Assembly (NCBI GenBank): GCA_032719365.1
Contig: CM064872.1
Span: 58,828,891 to 58,892,890, forward strand
Length of the DNA: 64,000 nucleotides
Source of the DNA: Prinsepia uniflora
Lineage: Eukaryota; Streptophyta; Magnoliopsida; Rosales; Rosaceae
Direction: 5' to 3'
The notes beneath the pieces are model-generated. The model did not search any database. It was given only the letters and a program-made list of their open reading frames with translations, and was not told where the DNA came from. The translations under genes and the position numbers were made by a program. Every line of letters begins with the position of its first letter. Position 1 is the first letter of the stretch. Below are positions 1-12,252 of this stretch, in pieces.

Positions 1-38
1 TCAATTCCGAGTCCAATCCCCGAACCCCGTCCGGGTAC

Positions 39-85
39 GGCATCTCGAATGCCTAGCGTCCTAGACGCTCGACGTCCCTGACGTC
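39..85. repeat. Three consecutive 15-bp hairpins, 16-bp period
   Basis: GGCATC-TCG-AATGCC (39-53), AGCGTC-CTA-GACGCT (55-69) and GACGTC-CCT-GACGTC (71-85) are three inverted repeats with 6-bp arms and 3-nt centres, separated by single bases. The first has one mismatch next to the loop. Stem sequences differ, but both arms change together. The same words occur in the inverse orientation near 38260-38397 in another LTR copy. Confidence 0.8.
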
Positions 86-808
86 AAATAAGCAATCCTG
101 CTCCTGAGTCATTCTACGGTCCGGTTCCTCCGTAGAATGACCCCTCACAGGCAATGCGCCATGACCACTCCGGGGTACCACATTCGGAGGAGACAGTATC
201 ATAAGAATGGATCTATACAGTGCAGTACCAAATACATTTTATTGATATCCACATGCAAAACATATATGTATACATAGATAAAATCCGAACCGATCGTTAC
301 GTTTCATCAGACGAGTTTCAAACCCAAATACCGTGAAACGTGCCATAACCATAATTTCAATATCATCAAAACCATTTCTTGATTCCAGCATGTGAACATA
401 TAAGTAAATCAGAAAACATTTAAGCATGCAAGTGTTTAATGAAATCGGGCCCACTCACAGTACAATCCTGCTGAAAACCGAACGTATACCCTCGACCTCG
501 TACAATTGTACAATCCCTGTCATGTCCAAAGTATACGTAAAGGTCAATATAAACCCCTAACATTCAACCATGAAACCCTAGACTGAAACCGGCCCGGAAA
601 AATCGCCCGAACGCGCATCCCAAGGCAATAGACCTCATTTTGACCAACTTAATGATCTCCGATCGACCCGAAACCACCGCCATTGGATCCGGATCGTCGA
701 AACCTAAAGGATGGTGGTGGTCCCACCAAAAACACTGTTCACACGCGCCCCCCACGAGCCGGTCAACGCATCGGTCAACGCATGAACAGTTCCTGCTTAC
801 GTCATCGC

Positions 809-850
809 TGACGTCACGACTGACGTCAGCATGACGTCACGCTGACGTCA
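809..850. promoter_or_regulatory. Cluster of four TGACGTCA palindromes in an LTR
   Basis: Perfect TGACGTCA octamers lie at 809-816, 821-828, 832-839 and 843-850, about 11 bp apart (one helical turn). TGACG/TGACGTCA is the known binding core of plant bZIP (TGA-class) factors. CACGTG-containing words (ACACGTGG, CCACGTGTC) lie downstream up to about 1080. A regulatory role is inferred from motif density; the LTR could use the sites as an enhancer. Confidence 0.45.
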
Positions 851-2300
851 TCTGACAACTGTCAGGTCTGACATGTCAGACTCTGATAGGTGCCATGTGT
901 CAACACCCGATTGGCCCACCTCACTGATCTGTCGGGCCACGTGTCAGATCTGACATGTGCCACTTGTCAGCACGGCACTGGTCCACGTCACTGACATGTC
1001 AGTGACACGTGGCAGTCCCTGATTGGGCCACGTCACTGACATGTCAGTGCTGACTGTGCACTGACATGTGACACGTGTCGACACAAGAGTGGTCCACGTC
1101 ACTGACAGGTCTGATAGGGTGCCACGTCATCACCCCTGTCCTCCTGACGGGTCGACCCGTATCTCTGCAACTGGGTCGATCAGACCCGCGATCTGACCCG
1201 ATCACCATTTCATCAATTCTCAACCATTTTTGTCCTAGTTTGTTCCTAGATGCTCGTCTCAATCCCAGAAACAGTTCTATCTAATTAAAATCATTAAACA
1301 AGGACTGAATCGAAGACTTACCTCGATGAACAGAACCCGGTTTTCCCGTCGTAGTTTAACCTCCGTTCAGGTCACCTCCGGTCACGAAATCCAGTTATAG
1401 AGGTTCCTAACAGTCCATAGAAGTGAATAGAATCAAAAGGAAATGCAAATAAACGCTGAACAACAAGCTTCCATTTCTGAGTTTTTTAAAAGGTTTTCGG
1501 GTTAGCACCGCCTACCCCTGCCGCCGTCTGCCTCCGTTCACCGCCGTCCTTCAGCCTCACCAGCACCGTCCAGCCACTCACAAAGCAGGAATTAGGGTGG
1601 TATGCAAGTGTGATGGTTGTATGGGCAGTGTGTGGGTGTCGGGTGGAAAATATATATAGGATGGAGGGAAAGGAATGGACGGTCCAGATTCAATCTCAGA
1701 GATGAGATCAAAGGTTCATATTAAATCTGGGGACTTTTGATGAGTGGCTAGGATTAAAAGTTGATTTTAATGCTATTTAATCCCATAGTGGATATGATCC
1801 AATCTAGCCAATGGATGAGTGACACTTGTCACTCATCCAGGTGTCCTCCAATCATAATTTCAGAATAAAATATTCGACACAATTACCGAGACGCGAAACT
1901 CCCGAATTCACGTTTCTGACCACAACTTCCTCGTACGAAGTTCGATTTCGGCGTGCCGCCTGTCTACGGACTCAGGACATCGAGACCTACCTAACGGTCC
2001 TTGAGTCGTGTGAAAATTAGTTGTCAGACGAAAAGTCAACATTTTCGCCCCTAAAGTCCAATTTACGATAATGCCCCTGAACTTCCGATAGTCATAACTT
2101 TTTCCCTGATCGTCCGAATTGGACGTGCCACCTGTCTATGAACTTGTGACGTCCCGAACTACGTCACGGTCACTGGTCAAAGTCCATTTGACCCACCAAT
2201 CAAAAACTCAACAATTTGGCCATACCATTCACAAGGATAAAAACATCAATTCATACATTAAATTACAATATTAAAATCCTCAGATTTCCGGGGTGTTACA

Positions 2301-2515
2301 TCCCAAGAGGTCACCCATAATGGAATTGTACCAGCCTCAACTCACTTAACTTTGGAGTTCCAACCGAACTCAAAGCCACTGAGCTCCCAAAAGGCCTCGT
2401 GCTAGATAGGTGTGTGCCTACACCTTTAAGGCACACCACCATTCCCCTCCCAGACCATTCCCCCTTGCAAGAATGTGGGATCATTCACCGTTCCCTCCAG
2501 GACACGGGTCTTACA
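2301..2515 (-). mobile_element. 5S-rRNA-derived fragment, Cassandra TRIM-like
   Basis: Read on the minus strand, 2365 to 2301 tracks plant 5S rRNA. It has GAACTCC, then AGTTAAG, then ATGGGTGACCTC and TGGGA, at roughly 5S spacing, with divergence between these blocks (these correspond to the 5S internal promoter and 3' region). The segment begins on the minus strand with TGTAAGACCCG at 2515 and carries a TCCCACATT word. LTRs containing 5S sequence are the hallmark of Cassandra terminal-repeat retrotransposons in miniature. It is not a functional 5S gene, because the 5' part is missing and the boxes are diverged. It abuts copia coding sequence on one side and the long LTR on the other. Confidence 0.55.
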
Positions 2516-4615
2516 AGTGATGATATCGAATCTCGCTCCGTTGATGAATGCCAACATAGAGGAGACTGGCCAAAATGGAAAGAAGTAATTCAGGTCGAAC
2601 TTGATTTCCTTGACAAAAAGAAAGGTGTTTGGAACTGTAGCTCCCACACCTCCCCATGTTAAACATGTGGGCTTTAAATGAGTATTTGTAAGGAAGCGTA
2701 ATGAGAAAAACGGGATTGTGAGATACAAAGCTTGTCTAGTGGTGCAAGTATTTTCTCAACGCCCTGGGATTGGGTACAAGGAGACTTATTCACCCGTAAT
2801 GGACATTATAACGTTCTGCTACCTTATCAGTTTGGTAGTTTCCGAAAAACTAAGTATGCAGTTTTTAGTTGCAAATAGTTCCAGACCACGAAACATGCTC
2901 TTCATTCGTTTAAGGTGTTCACTTTATGAATTAAAATAATCTAGACGGATGCGGTATAACCGTCTAAGTGAATATTTGATTAGACTGAGATATGTGAATA
3001 ATGAATTATTCCCATGCGTATTTATTAAGAAAACAAGTTACAGGTTTTCTATAGTGGCAGTTTATGTCGATGACATGAATCTGATTGGTACTCCTAAAGA
3101 GATTCAAGAAATCGTTAAGCACATGAAGTTAGAATTTGAAATGAAGGATCTTGAGATAACACACTTTTGTCTCAACTTCGAGCTTGAGCACCGTGCATAT
3201 GGAATTTTGGTCCATCAATCAAATTACATCCAGAAGATTTTGAGACGCTTTAATGAGGATAAAGTGAAACCTTCAAGCATGCCCATGATCGTCCGGAGTC
3301 TAGATCCTAAGAAGGACCCATTTTATCCCACACATGATAACGAAGAAATATTGACACCAGAAGTGCCATATCTAAGTGCAATAGGCACGTTATTGTACTT
3401 GGATCAATGCACTAGACTAGACAGTTCATTCGTTGTGAACTTTCTAACTAGATTTATCTCTCCACCAACACGCCACCACTAGAATGGCATAAAAACATTT
3501 TTCGATACCTTATAGGTACAACGGATATGGGTATGCTAATGCATGTTACCTATTAGACCCCCTTGGTCCTCGAAATGATGCACGCCTTGTTGGGTATGCT
3601 GATGCAGGTTACCTATGAGACCCACACAAGGCGTGTTCCCAATCCGGTTATGTATTCACCATTGGGAACACAACAATATCTTGGAGGTCTACGAAATAGA
3701 ACCTTGTTGCTAAGTCTTCGAATCATGCAAATATCCTAGCTCTTCACGAAGCAGTTCGTGAATCTCTATGGCTGAGAGCCATTACTGGGCATATTCGAAG
3801 TACATGTGGACTGAATTTCACCAATAATAAACTGAAAGTTATTTACGAAGATAATGTTGTCTGCATATAGCAGATGAAGACCTGTTTCATTAAGGGAGAC
3901 AACACCAAGCATATTGCACTGAAGTTCTTCTTTAACTAACAACAACAAGAACATCAAAAAATTGAGATCAAGTCAATACCGTCTCAAGATAGTCATGCAG
4001 ACCTGTTCACCAAGTCATTACCAAAGGCCACATTCCAGCAACATGTGCGAGGTATTAGTTTACGTAGACTAGCTGATCTACCTAATTTGAAGTTTTCAGG
4101 TTGAGTATCTTCAAGTATACCAAGTATCCGGAAGTGTACAGAGTATCCTAAAGTATACTCACATGATCATTGTGTACTCTTTTGTCCTACGACCAAGGTT
4201 ATTTTGTCCCATTGGGTTTTGTTACCTGGCTAGATATTAACGAGGCACATTTTTGGTATGATCATCCCCCTAACAATGCATCCCGAAGATGCCATGATTT
4301 AACTCATACACATTTTCTCATCTTTTCCCTTCGACCACTGGTTTTTCCCATCGGGTTTACCTGGCAAGGTTTTGGTGTAGCAATACTAATTCATTTTTAT
4401 CTCAAAGACGTATTATCTACCCGTATTCCAGAAGAGGCGACACCAACTACCTCAGAATATTCTGATGCAATCACTTACATGCGCATTGCACTCTTTTTCC
4501 TTCGACCAGGGTTATTTTTGTCCCACAGGGTTTTGGTTACCTGACAAGGTTTTAAAGAGGCAACGCATAAGCGCGTATCCAAGCAGTACCATTACATGAA
4601 ATATCCAAGGGGGAG
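2516..4615 (+). pseudogene. Ty1/copia pol remnant: reverse transcriptase and RNase H
   Basis: This is a degraded copia polyprotein, 5'-truncated at the 5S-like fragment. In order: the RT N-terminal segment with DWPKWKEVIQVELD (about 2560-2625); RYKACLVVQVFSQRPG and ETYSPVMD (2718-2810); YNRLSEYLI (about 2955-2980); the catalytic box YVDD (about 3064-3075); EVPYLSAIGTLLYL (about 3360-3400); then RNase H with GYADAGYL, TISWRSTK, SNHA, ALHEAVRESLWLRAITGHI and YEDN (3590-3870), ending in SHADLFTKSLP near 4020. Frameshifts and stops break it repeatedly (for example stops near 2660, 2936 and 3481). A roughly 30-bp stretch is repeated at 3526 and 3592. A polypurine tract (AAGGGGGAG, 4607-4615) precedes the LTR. 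It cannot be active. Confidence 0.9.
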
Positions 4616-4832
4616 TGTTGTAAATAACTCAAGGGTTATGTCTATTTATGTAAAAGGTACTAGGGGCAGTGTAGTTTTTCTATATTTATTATTTATCCCT
4701 TCTTATATAAGGGATCAGTTATCTTTGTAAACCCTAACCCATTCTAAAAACGTACGTATTATTTTACAGAGAACGTTTCTCCTCTCTACCTCCTTCTCTA
4801 AAATCTATCCTTCTCTTAATTTATTCACAACA
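4616..4832 (+). repeat. 3' LTR of the copia remnant
   Basis: The LTR begins TGTTGTAAATAAC directly after the polypurine tract and ends TTCACAACA, so its termini form the inverted pair TGTTGT/ACAACA. It is 217 bp and contains a TATA-like stretch (TTATATAAGGG, about 4703). The matching 5' LTR is not in the window. Confidence 0.8.
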
Positions 4833-5544
4833 CTTTTTTAATTTTTTTGTTATGCTAAAGAAAGACTACAAGGCAAAGCCACGAGAACAACCACCACCAG
4901 AAAAACCAAACAGCCAAGCACAACGAGCTTAAGTCGGGAGAGAGGCAACCCACGAAAGGCTATCTTGACAATTGTGGCCTGACTTAGCGAGGGTGTCCGC
5001 TACAAAGTTTTCTTCTCGGTAAATATGTTTGAAGGAGATACAGTTGAAATTGACTAGAAGATGCATAATCTGCTTAACCAAAATACGCAGCCGCCAATAA
5101 ATAGCAATGGTACCGTTCACTGCGTCAAAAAGGGTTTCAGAAATCACCTTTCACTTGGACATTCCGATATTTGAGGGAGAGAGCTTTCTTCAGACCATTC
5201 ACTAGAGTATGGCCTTTTGCGGTCAGAGTATCGGTGGATCCAGTATTTTGGTGGTAGCAAACATAGGAAGGCTCCGCCAATCACGAATAATATAGACGGA
5301 GGCAGCCTTTCCGTTCGGAATAACTGAGCCATCGAACTTAAGTTTAACAAACCTATCATTAGGAACCTGCTAATTGATAGTATTCAAATTTGATCTATCA
5401 TGAATGAATCTGAAGAATTTAGCCTTAAAGTAGGAGTTTATCCAAGATCTTGCATTCATACTAATACTAAAAGGTTTAGTTTCATTTCCGAAGAAGATCT
5501 CGTCATTGCGAGCCTTCCAAATGAGCTAACAGATAACAAGGGCA
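4833..5544 (-). pseudogene. LINE 3' fragment, RNase H-like (RVT_3) domain
   Basis: The minus strand encodes the end of a plant non-LTR retrotransposon ORF2. LIWKARNDEIFFGNE (about 5525-5480) is the usual linker after the zinc-binding RT tail. It is followed by an RNase H-like segment ending FKHIYREENFVADTLAKSGH (about 5030-4970). A W-to-stop change (tag) precedes LIWKARND, and other frames are shifted. A T-rich run on the plus strand (4834-4851) looks like the poly(A) tail. The insertion is 5'-truncated, as LINEs usually are, and ends in gypsy integrase sequence near 5545. Confidence 0.75.
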
Positions 5545-5958
5545 TTACCAATAACCTTCGGAACAGAAGCAGTCATCGCTGCTGAATTGAATGAAGCTTC
5601 TTACCGGGTGTTGACCTACGAGCCCGACCAAAATGACCACCAGCTTGCACTCAGTTTGGACCTCATTGAAGAACACAAGGAACAAGCTAACCTCAGAAAC
5701 ATTGCCTGCAAGCAGCTGCTCTGCAATTATCACAACTCCAGAGTCAAACATCGGGGTTTTCAAGAGGGAGACTGGGTCCTTCGTAAGGTCAGCCTCGCCA
5801 CTATGGATTGCTCAGCTGGAACTCTCGGCCTAAACTGGGAAAGTCCCTACCGGGTTACAAGGATCTGTCGTCCTGACACCTATGAACTGGAAGACTCAAG
5901 TGGGCGGCAACTCAGCCACCCATGGCATGCCGACCACCTTAAGAAATACTTCATTTAA
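5545..5958 (+). pseudogene. Ty3/gypsy (Tat-type) integrase C-terminus
   Basis: The frame reads ALPITFGTEAVIAAELNEAS from about 5542, then EQANLRNIACKQLLCNYHN, GDWVLRKV, LGLNWESPYRV and a C-terminal HPWHADHLKKYF with stop at 5956-5958. FGTEAV, GDxVLRKV, LxxNWExPYRV and WxxDHLKKYY-type endings are the conserved C-terminal integrase/GPY-like region of Ty3/gypsy elements, close to the Tat/Retand lineage. Everything upstream is missing, replaced by a LINE fragment. The element continues beyond a nested 9.3-kb insertion at 15264, where tandem repeats, an antisense ORF and the 3' LTR follow. Confidence 0.85.
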
Positions 5959-5994
5959 ACCTTGTATTTTCCTCATCTTATAACTTGCAGTAAA

Positions 5995-8900
5995 TGTAAC
6001 GACCCGTCCCAAATTCAATGATTAGATTAGCGACTAATCACAATTAGTGAGGCTAATCCATGATTAGTAGAGCGAAATCGGACGAACAATGCAAAATGAC
6101 CGTTTTGCCGTTGGGCATGGACAAAACGTTGACTTTTCATTCGGCCGGTCAAATGGACTTTGACCGATGACCGTGACGTAGCTCGTGACGTCACGAGTTC
6201 ATAGACAGGTGGCACGTTCAATTCCGACATCCGTGGAGGAAGTTATGACGTTCGGAAGTTTAGGGGCATTTTGGTAATTTTAGTTAAATAGGGCAAATAG
6301 TTGACTTTTTGACCAAGAGGTCCGATGGCCAAGGGCCGAAGACCATTACGTAGATAAGGACGATACGAATCCATAGACAGGCAGCACGTCGAATTCGGAC
6401 GTTCGACGACGAAGTTACGGTTCACGGAAGTTTCGGGATACTATTTACGGCGACACGTTTTACGAGACAAAAAGTGCAGTTTTGTCTCTAGTGGGCCCAG
6501 ATATTTGTCCTGATGCCAATGGATGAGTGACAAGTGTCACCCATCCAATGGACACCATATTTCCTTCATGCACCGTGCAAACCAATCCATTTTCTCCATT
6601 TCAAACACACACCCAAAACCCACCCGATCTCACCATTTCTCTCATTCCCGTGCAACCCCAAAACCCATCCATTTCGACCAGGACAGAGACCAGAGAGTGG
6701 GGAGGCAGTTGGAAGCGGTGGCCGGCCCAGGGAGCGCCGCCGTGGACGGCGGTGGTGTCCAACCCGCGAGGTAATCGGTTTTGCCCATTTTAATCCATTT
6801 TTTATTTCTAATTATTAGGGGCTTGTTTGGACGTTTGGGTTGAACTAATTAGGTTGCTAGGGGGTTTTTAGGAAGGTTTGGAGAAGGGGTGGACGTCGGG
6901 AAGCTCTGTGGAGGGTTTTGGATTTTTGAACCGTGAGGACCAAATTGGACCGGTCGGATTTATGACGTTTTAGGAGTTATAATTAATTGGGTTAGATAGG
7001 AAATGAAGAAATAGGAATTTAGGAATTGAAATGGAGGCAAACGGACCAAAATTGAGGGAGAAGGAGGCCTGGACCGGTTACGCCGGTCCAGTTGCAGGTG
7101 AACCGTTCGGTTCAGACCGGCTGCGCGAGGAAGAAGACGCACTGTGCAGTGGCGCGTGAGGCCCACGCGCAGTGCACTCCCAGGGCACGTGAGGGCGCGT
7201 AGCAGGGAATCTTGGGAAGGTTCCAACATGTGAAATCTTCTATTCGATGTAACGAACATTTTGAGACTGGTTTCGTGTCGATCGGACATCGTTTCGATAA
7301 TGTTCGGGGCATCGGAAGGTTTCAGATCGGGATTAAAAATAGTTAAAAATACGGGAAAATTATGGGGCTTTGGTAGGAGGTTAATTAAGTAGTTAGTAAC
7401 CTTCGATTAAAATTTGGACAGGTTTGGGAGTCCCGGTGATGGTGATTGGCTCGGGGATCCGTATGGCACGCAAATCGAGGCGGCATCTCGGACGGTCTGT
7501 GAGTGGACCTTGTTTTCTAAATTGGTGCATGCTTAAATGTTTAATATATGTTTTAAATACTTGTTTGTGATGCCATGAGTGCATTAGGATGTGTGGTTAC
7601 GTACAGGCACGTATTTCGAGGTTTCGGCCCTATACGGTGCCTATACGGGTCTGTATGTCTTTATTGGTCTAAATGAAAATGTTTTGGATTTCAAATGGAT
7701 AAACTCGGGTATGAGACCCATTTGGTTTTGTCTCGGGCATATGACGCTATTTACGACCTTCGGGTCTAAATCGTGGTCGCGGCGGGTGCTATGTGCACGT
7801 CGATCGACGATATGACGCTCGCCTCCGGATTGAGATGTGTTCCTTCTGGAGAGGTCACGATGCACGATTCGTGGTCGGGCAGCCTGGGGAGGCTCGACTT
7901 CGGAGTGCTGACGGTTCAGGATATCGATCGATGATGGGTGCACCATGATCTTGTGATGGTCGCGTCGGTTGATACGTTCACGGCGACATACCAGGATTGA
8001 GGGCGGTCCTGGATGGATGGTTGCACGCATCACTATGATCGGAGTCGTGACTGACCCTTAGATATCGGGCACGGTGCCCAATTGAGTCATATGTTCGGGC
8101 ACGAGACCCAGTTGTTTTACACTGATGATTTCAGGTCAAGAACCCTACGTGGATTTCCAAGTTCATGACGGTTTATGGGAACCAGCATGAACTCTGGAAA
8201 GGTCATTCTGTTCATGAAGGTTTATGGGAACCGGCATGAACCCTGGTTAATGGATGTTATGGATCATGACGGTTCAAGGGAACCGAGCGTGAATGTTTAT
8301 GTTATGTATATATATGTATTCATATACCTTCCTTTACTTCTATTATCTCCTCCGGGGAGGGTCGTTGACCTGGGTGGACCCCGTAGTAGTCACGGAGCAC
8401 CGACTGAGTGGAGTCACCCCCCAGTTGGGTTCCTTACTCTCACGAAGGCTATGATTACTATTACCTCGGGTAGGGTCAGTGGTCTGCGGACATTGATCTT
8501 GACTTTGAGAAGACTCGGATTGAGACCTGAGTAGCACGCGCGTAGCTTTGGAAACTGTGACAGGATTGGTTGTGTGAATTATATGTATATATGATGTATG
8601 CTATATGAGATATATGATATGATATATGATGTGTTTACATAGGTTTTGGGCAGTGGCCCGTTTGGTTAGTTTCTTCTGATTTGGGCGGAGTCCCTTATGG
8701 ATTTGGGCAGTGGCCCGTGTACTTGATTTCATTATGGTTTTTATGGATAAATGGTTTTCAAATGCATGCATGCTTTTTAGTGAAGGGTACAAATGTTTTC
8801 TCGTTAAAATGTTTTTATAAACTTTTGTTTTGTCCACTCACAGCTTTTAATGTTTTGACTGCCCTTCAGGTTGACATTGGATGTGGACTGTAGCAGAGAC

Positions 8901-9049
8901 CGAGATATCACATACCTCCTCCGGATCCTGGCGTACTCTGATAGCCCGGAAGGGCAAAGGTCGGAAATATCCCTTGTCTGACACTCCGTGTCAGGCGGGA
9001 GCAGGGTCATCCCGCACTAATCCCGGGGGGATTGGGATGGGTCCTGTCA
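5995..9049 (+). repeat. 5' LTR of the LARD-like element
   Basis: 3055 bp, TGTAACG to CTGTCA. It differs from the 3' LTR by scattered substitutions and by a segment of about 40 bp near 6390-6430 that the 3' LTR lacks. It contains GGGC/GCCC-type short inverted repeats (for example GGGCAGTGGCCC near 8650 and 8705), a repeated hairpin module (GTTCATG...CATGAAC at about 8163 and 8209), and a GCGCGTGAGGCCCACGCGC palindromic core near 7153. Open frames here recur in the other copy only because the LTRs are duplicates; none resembles a protein. Confidence 0.9.
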
Positions 9050-9052
9050 GCG

Positions 9053-9070
9053 TGGTATCAGAGCATGGTT
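9053..9070 (+). other. Primer-binding site, initiator-Met tRNA type
   Basis: TGGTATCAGAGCATGGTT starts three bases after the 5' LTR. TGGTATCAGAGC is the standard complement of the 3' end of plant initiator methionine tRNA, used to prime minus-strand DNA synthesis. The last bases differ slightly from the usual CCAGGTT. Confidence 0.9.
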
Positions 9071-12000
9071 GCTCATGTTACTCTGAATTCCAGAGCGTAT
9101 TTTGCGCAATACTTTGTACGCTGGTCGAGGATGTGATATCTCAAGGAGCTACAGTTCGTGGTCAACCTGATTGTTGGGATGCCGATACGATAGTTAGTAG
9201 GACTGTATCGTAGAATGTCTTGGTTCAGCACTGGATGCCGGGGTTGTCATAGTTCTATCGTGGTTGACAATATGGAACCCTACGAATGGTGAACGTACTA
9301 TTACGTTAGATTCGACCGTGTGACGGTTAGATGGGATCGTCTTTCCCGATGCCGTAGGATCGGTTCCGACGACTAGTGGGTTGTTGTGACCATCTGATGA
9401 CCGGATTGGTTGAGTTAGATGAGTTTACTGCAGTTAGCGGTTAGCAGTCGAGTTGGTGGAACTCTAGTTGAACTTGTGGCAGTTGCAGCCGAATTCGGGG
9501 AATCCTAGTTGGATTGATGTCTTTTCGGTGTCAAGATCGCAGAGTCAGTTAGATTGTGGAATATACTTCCTTATGCAGTTGGGTTCAGGGAGACCCTAGA
9601 GTCTGATCGTGGAACCCTACCTTAGGTGTATGGTTCGGAAATGTGAGTTGACGAGTGGTTTGACTTGGACGACTATTCGGATTTGGATTTGTTAGTCGGT
9701 CTAGTCATGTCAGCTTGTGTTGGACTGCACTTCGCAGTCGAGGTTGTACTTATCGGTTAGACCTAGTTGGTTGTCGTACTACTTAGTTGCAATGGGTTGT
9801 TGGTAGAACTAAGGTCATGGATGACCTGGTAGATGACATTGGGTTAGTCGGGTTATGACTGGTAGAGTTTGATTTGGACAAGTTACCAGGGTTGGTACTT
9901 GTCGATGGAATCCCTGAGTGGGATCTGGAGTGGTTAATACGGACGGTTGATTCCGTTGGATGCGAATCTCGATAGCAATGTCTGGTAGTTAGGTCTGCAC
10001 GAGTGTGTGGCAGACGCTACTACCAAGAGCGGTTGTAGTTGTGGTTTTTGGGAATCGGGGACGTTCGGGGAACGTTTCCTTTTCTCATATGAGTTGTCAG
10101 GGTGATTGTACCCAGAGGTGTTGGGTGCGAGGGAGGCAGAGTTTCTCCTATTCGAGTAGAGGTACGGGGTCGTCGCTCAGTATGAGCGGAGATCCAGGGT
10201 TGTCAGTTTTGCACATGGTGTTCCGATACTGATACTGGTGTTGGTGTGCTGATACTAGTGCAGGTGATAGTGCGTTGGTGCTGGTACTGGTGATTGTGAT
10301 GATGTTGAGTCACATCCGTCATGATGGGCTTATGTTTGGTATCGGTGGTCCCAGAGTGGATCTCAGATAGAGTTAAATTGGTTAGGGGACACGTGGTTGA
10401 TGTCCGGGCATGTTGTTTCCAATCTTGTTGGAACTTCGGAATCGCGAGAGGTTGCGATTGAGGTGACGAGAGGAATGCGGGTTTTCCGCATTGGTATTGG
10501 GTATTTCGACGTCATTTTGGGTGACTTCTCAGTTTCTACCGTGGTAGATGATGGTAGATGACGGTAGAGGATGGTTGCGTCACCAGTACGCTGATCGTGT
10601 ATTGGTTGGTGGACCCGGGATTTGTCTTGGGTCATCAGGTGGAGTTGAGCATATCAAAGTTCCATGACTTAGATTTCTAATTTCTGCTTGGTGGTAGACG
10701 ATGTTGGATTACATGGCTTGGTGAATGCAGCGAGTTTTATTTGCATTCACGAGGATGGATTTTGTGTCATCGTCTTGTATCATCCTTGATTTTCTAGGTG
10801 AAATGCCAAGGATCGATACGAGGTAGTCAGTGAGAACCCACAGTCTCGATGTGTCTCGTCGTTGACTGATCTGTTTAGATGTGGGAATTGGTTTAGGACT
10901 TTGGGTATCGTTATGGATCTGGATCTTGATTTTGATGATCCAGATAGGTGGAGAGTTTGAGTGGAACATGATGGGACTGAACGTCTTTTCGAGGTAAATC
11001 TCGTATGGTATATTACTCAGGTGAGTAAGTGTCCGATGAGGTCGGATTTTGTCAGCCTAGATATGTTGATATTAGGATTGGCTTCCCTATGAAGTCAATC
11101 GATGGTAATAGGGTAATTGGTTGAGCAGGTAACCGAGAGGTTCAGTTTTGGTACGTCTCGGTAGATGTGAACGAGATTTCGAGTTTTGGAATCGGATTCT
11201 GGGTGACGATTTAGGATTTGATTCTGGAGCTTGACTGTGGATTTTCTTTTATGGATTTGGGTTCGGAATGGTTATTCCAAATGCTAGCTTACGGAATAAT
11301 AATTTCGGATTCGAATTTGGACATGATTATGGATATGATTTCTGAGTTTGGATTCGGGATTTCTTACGAAATTGCGGATTCGGATTCGGATTTGGAAATA
11401 GATGAGGGGTTGGAGTTTCGATTTGTCTAATGTTGGATTGGACAGATGAACTCCATTATAGACACGTGTTTGGCAATGACCTAGGTGGTCGTTGTTGTTG
11501 TGGTAAGCTGATTGAAGGGTAGATGTATGTACCTTGTACATTGTTCGAGGTACGATACTGGGCAGGCTTGTGGTGTCTGGTAGCGGTATTCTGGTTATAC
11601 CAGTGTTATGCTGGAGAGCGTGTTGGTAGTCGGATTGGTTCCGATACCATTGGATTTGTCGAGGTCGTGAACTGGACATTGGATACTGTGCACTGGGTTA
11701 TGGTTTTCTAATGGGTCTAGTTACACACAGGTCGAGTCAAAGGCTTGGTTGGTATACGTATACTCAGGTTGAGTACGGTTAGTGTAACCACGAGTAAGTA
11801 TAGTGTCAGTTTTCGACTGACGACTGTCAAGTGGTGACGGTTTGTCAAAGGTGTCGACGTGAATCGATTAGTGAGGTCTGATGACTCCCAGTGGGAGAAG
11901 ACATCAGGTTAGATTGGTGATTGAGGAAGGAACCGTCTAGTTGGTTGGGTCAGCGACTTGGTAGATTTGACAAGTGGTGTCAATTCGTAACGTATGGCTA

Positions 12001-12239
12001 CGGTCATTCGATGTGGTAGAGTGTAGTCGATGTGGCGTGAGTGTTAGTGGTACCTCTGGGTACGAACGAGTATGATTCTGTTTAGTGGGTGTACGGGTGT
12101 ACACGTGTCGTGAGATCGAATTATTTCCACGAGGTGGAGGTTGTGGAATTGAGATAGTTGGAGTTTCGAGAACGAAACTAATTAAGGAGGGAAGAATGGT
12201 TAGATTAGGTCGGTTGGAATTTCGAGGACGAAATTAATT

Positions 12240-12251
12240 AAGGAGGGAAGG
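12240..12251 (+). other. Polypurine tract
   Basis: AAGGAGGGAAGG lies one base before the 3' LTR start at 12253. This is the expected position of the plus-strand primer. A near copy (AAGGAGGGAAGAATGG) lies about 55 bp upstream. Confidence 0.85.
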
Positions 12252-12252
12252 T

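Larger units (their letters stand above)
1..2300 (-). mobile_element. Truncated long LTR (Ty3/gypsy-type), minus strand
   Basis: On the minus strand an LTR start (TGTAACACCCCGG) lies at 2300 and the LTR runs to the window edge, where it is cut off. Its distal part (about 1-240) matches the inverse of 38120-38400 in the plus-strand solo LTR at 35646-38991, so both belong to one broad family. No coding frame is credible; open frames here are short and disagree between copies. It contains a block of TGACGTCA palindromes (809-850) and a run of short hairpins (39-85). Whether it is a solo LTR or part of a full element cannot be seen. Confidence 0.75.
9050..12252 (+). other. Non-coding interior of the LARD-like element
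   Basis: About 3.2 kb with no open frame resembling gag, protease, RT or integrase. A GTGCTGATACT-like low-complexity stretch lies near 10220-10300. Segment 11160-11440 (GATTCTGG..., GGTTCGGAATGGTTATTCC, GCTAGCTTACGGAATAAT, repeated GATTCGG) is clearly related to LTR interiors elsewhere in the window: the inverse of 21180-21400 and 45060-45290, and 32765-32900 directly. Part of the interior therefore looks LTR-derived. At the 3' end TTTCGAGG/AGAACGAAA...AAGGAGGGAAG occurs twice (about 12165 and 12220). Confidence 0.7.

Noticed and set aside
2301..2365. Functional 5S rRNA gene
   Set aside because: Only part of the gene matches, the promoter boxes are diverged and the 5' region is missing.
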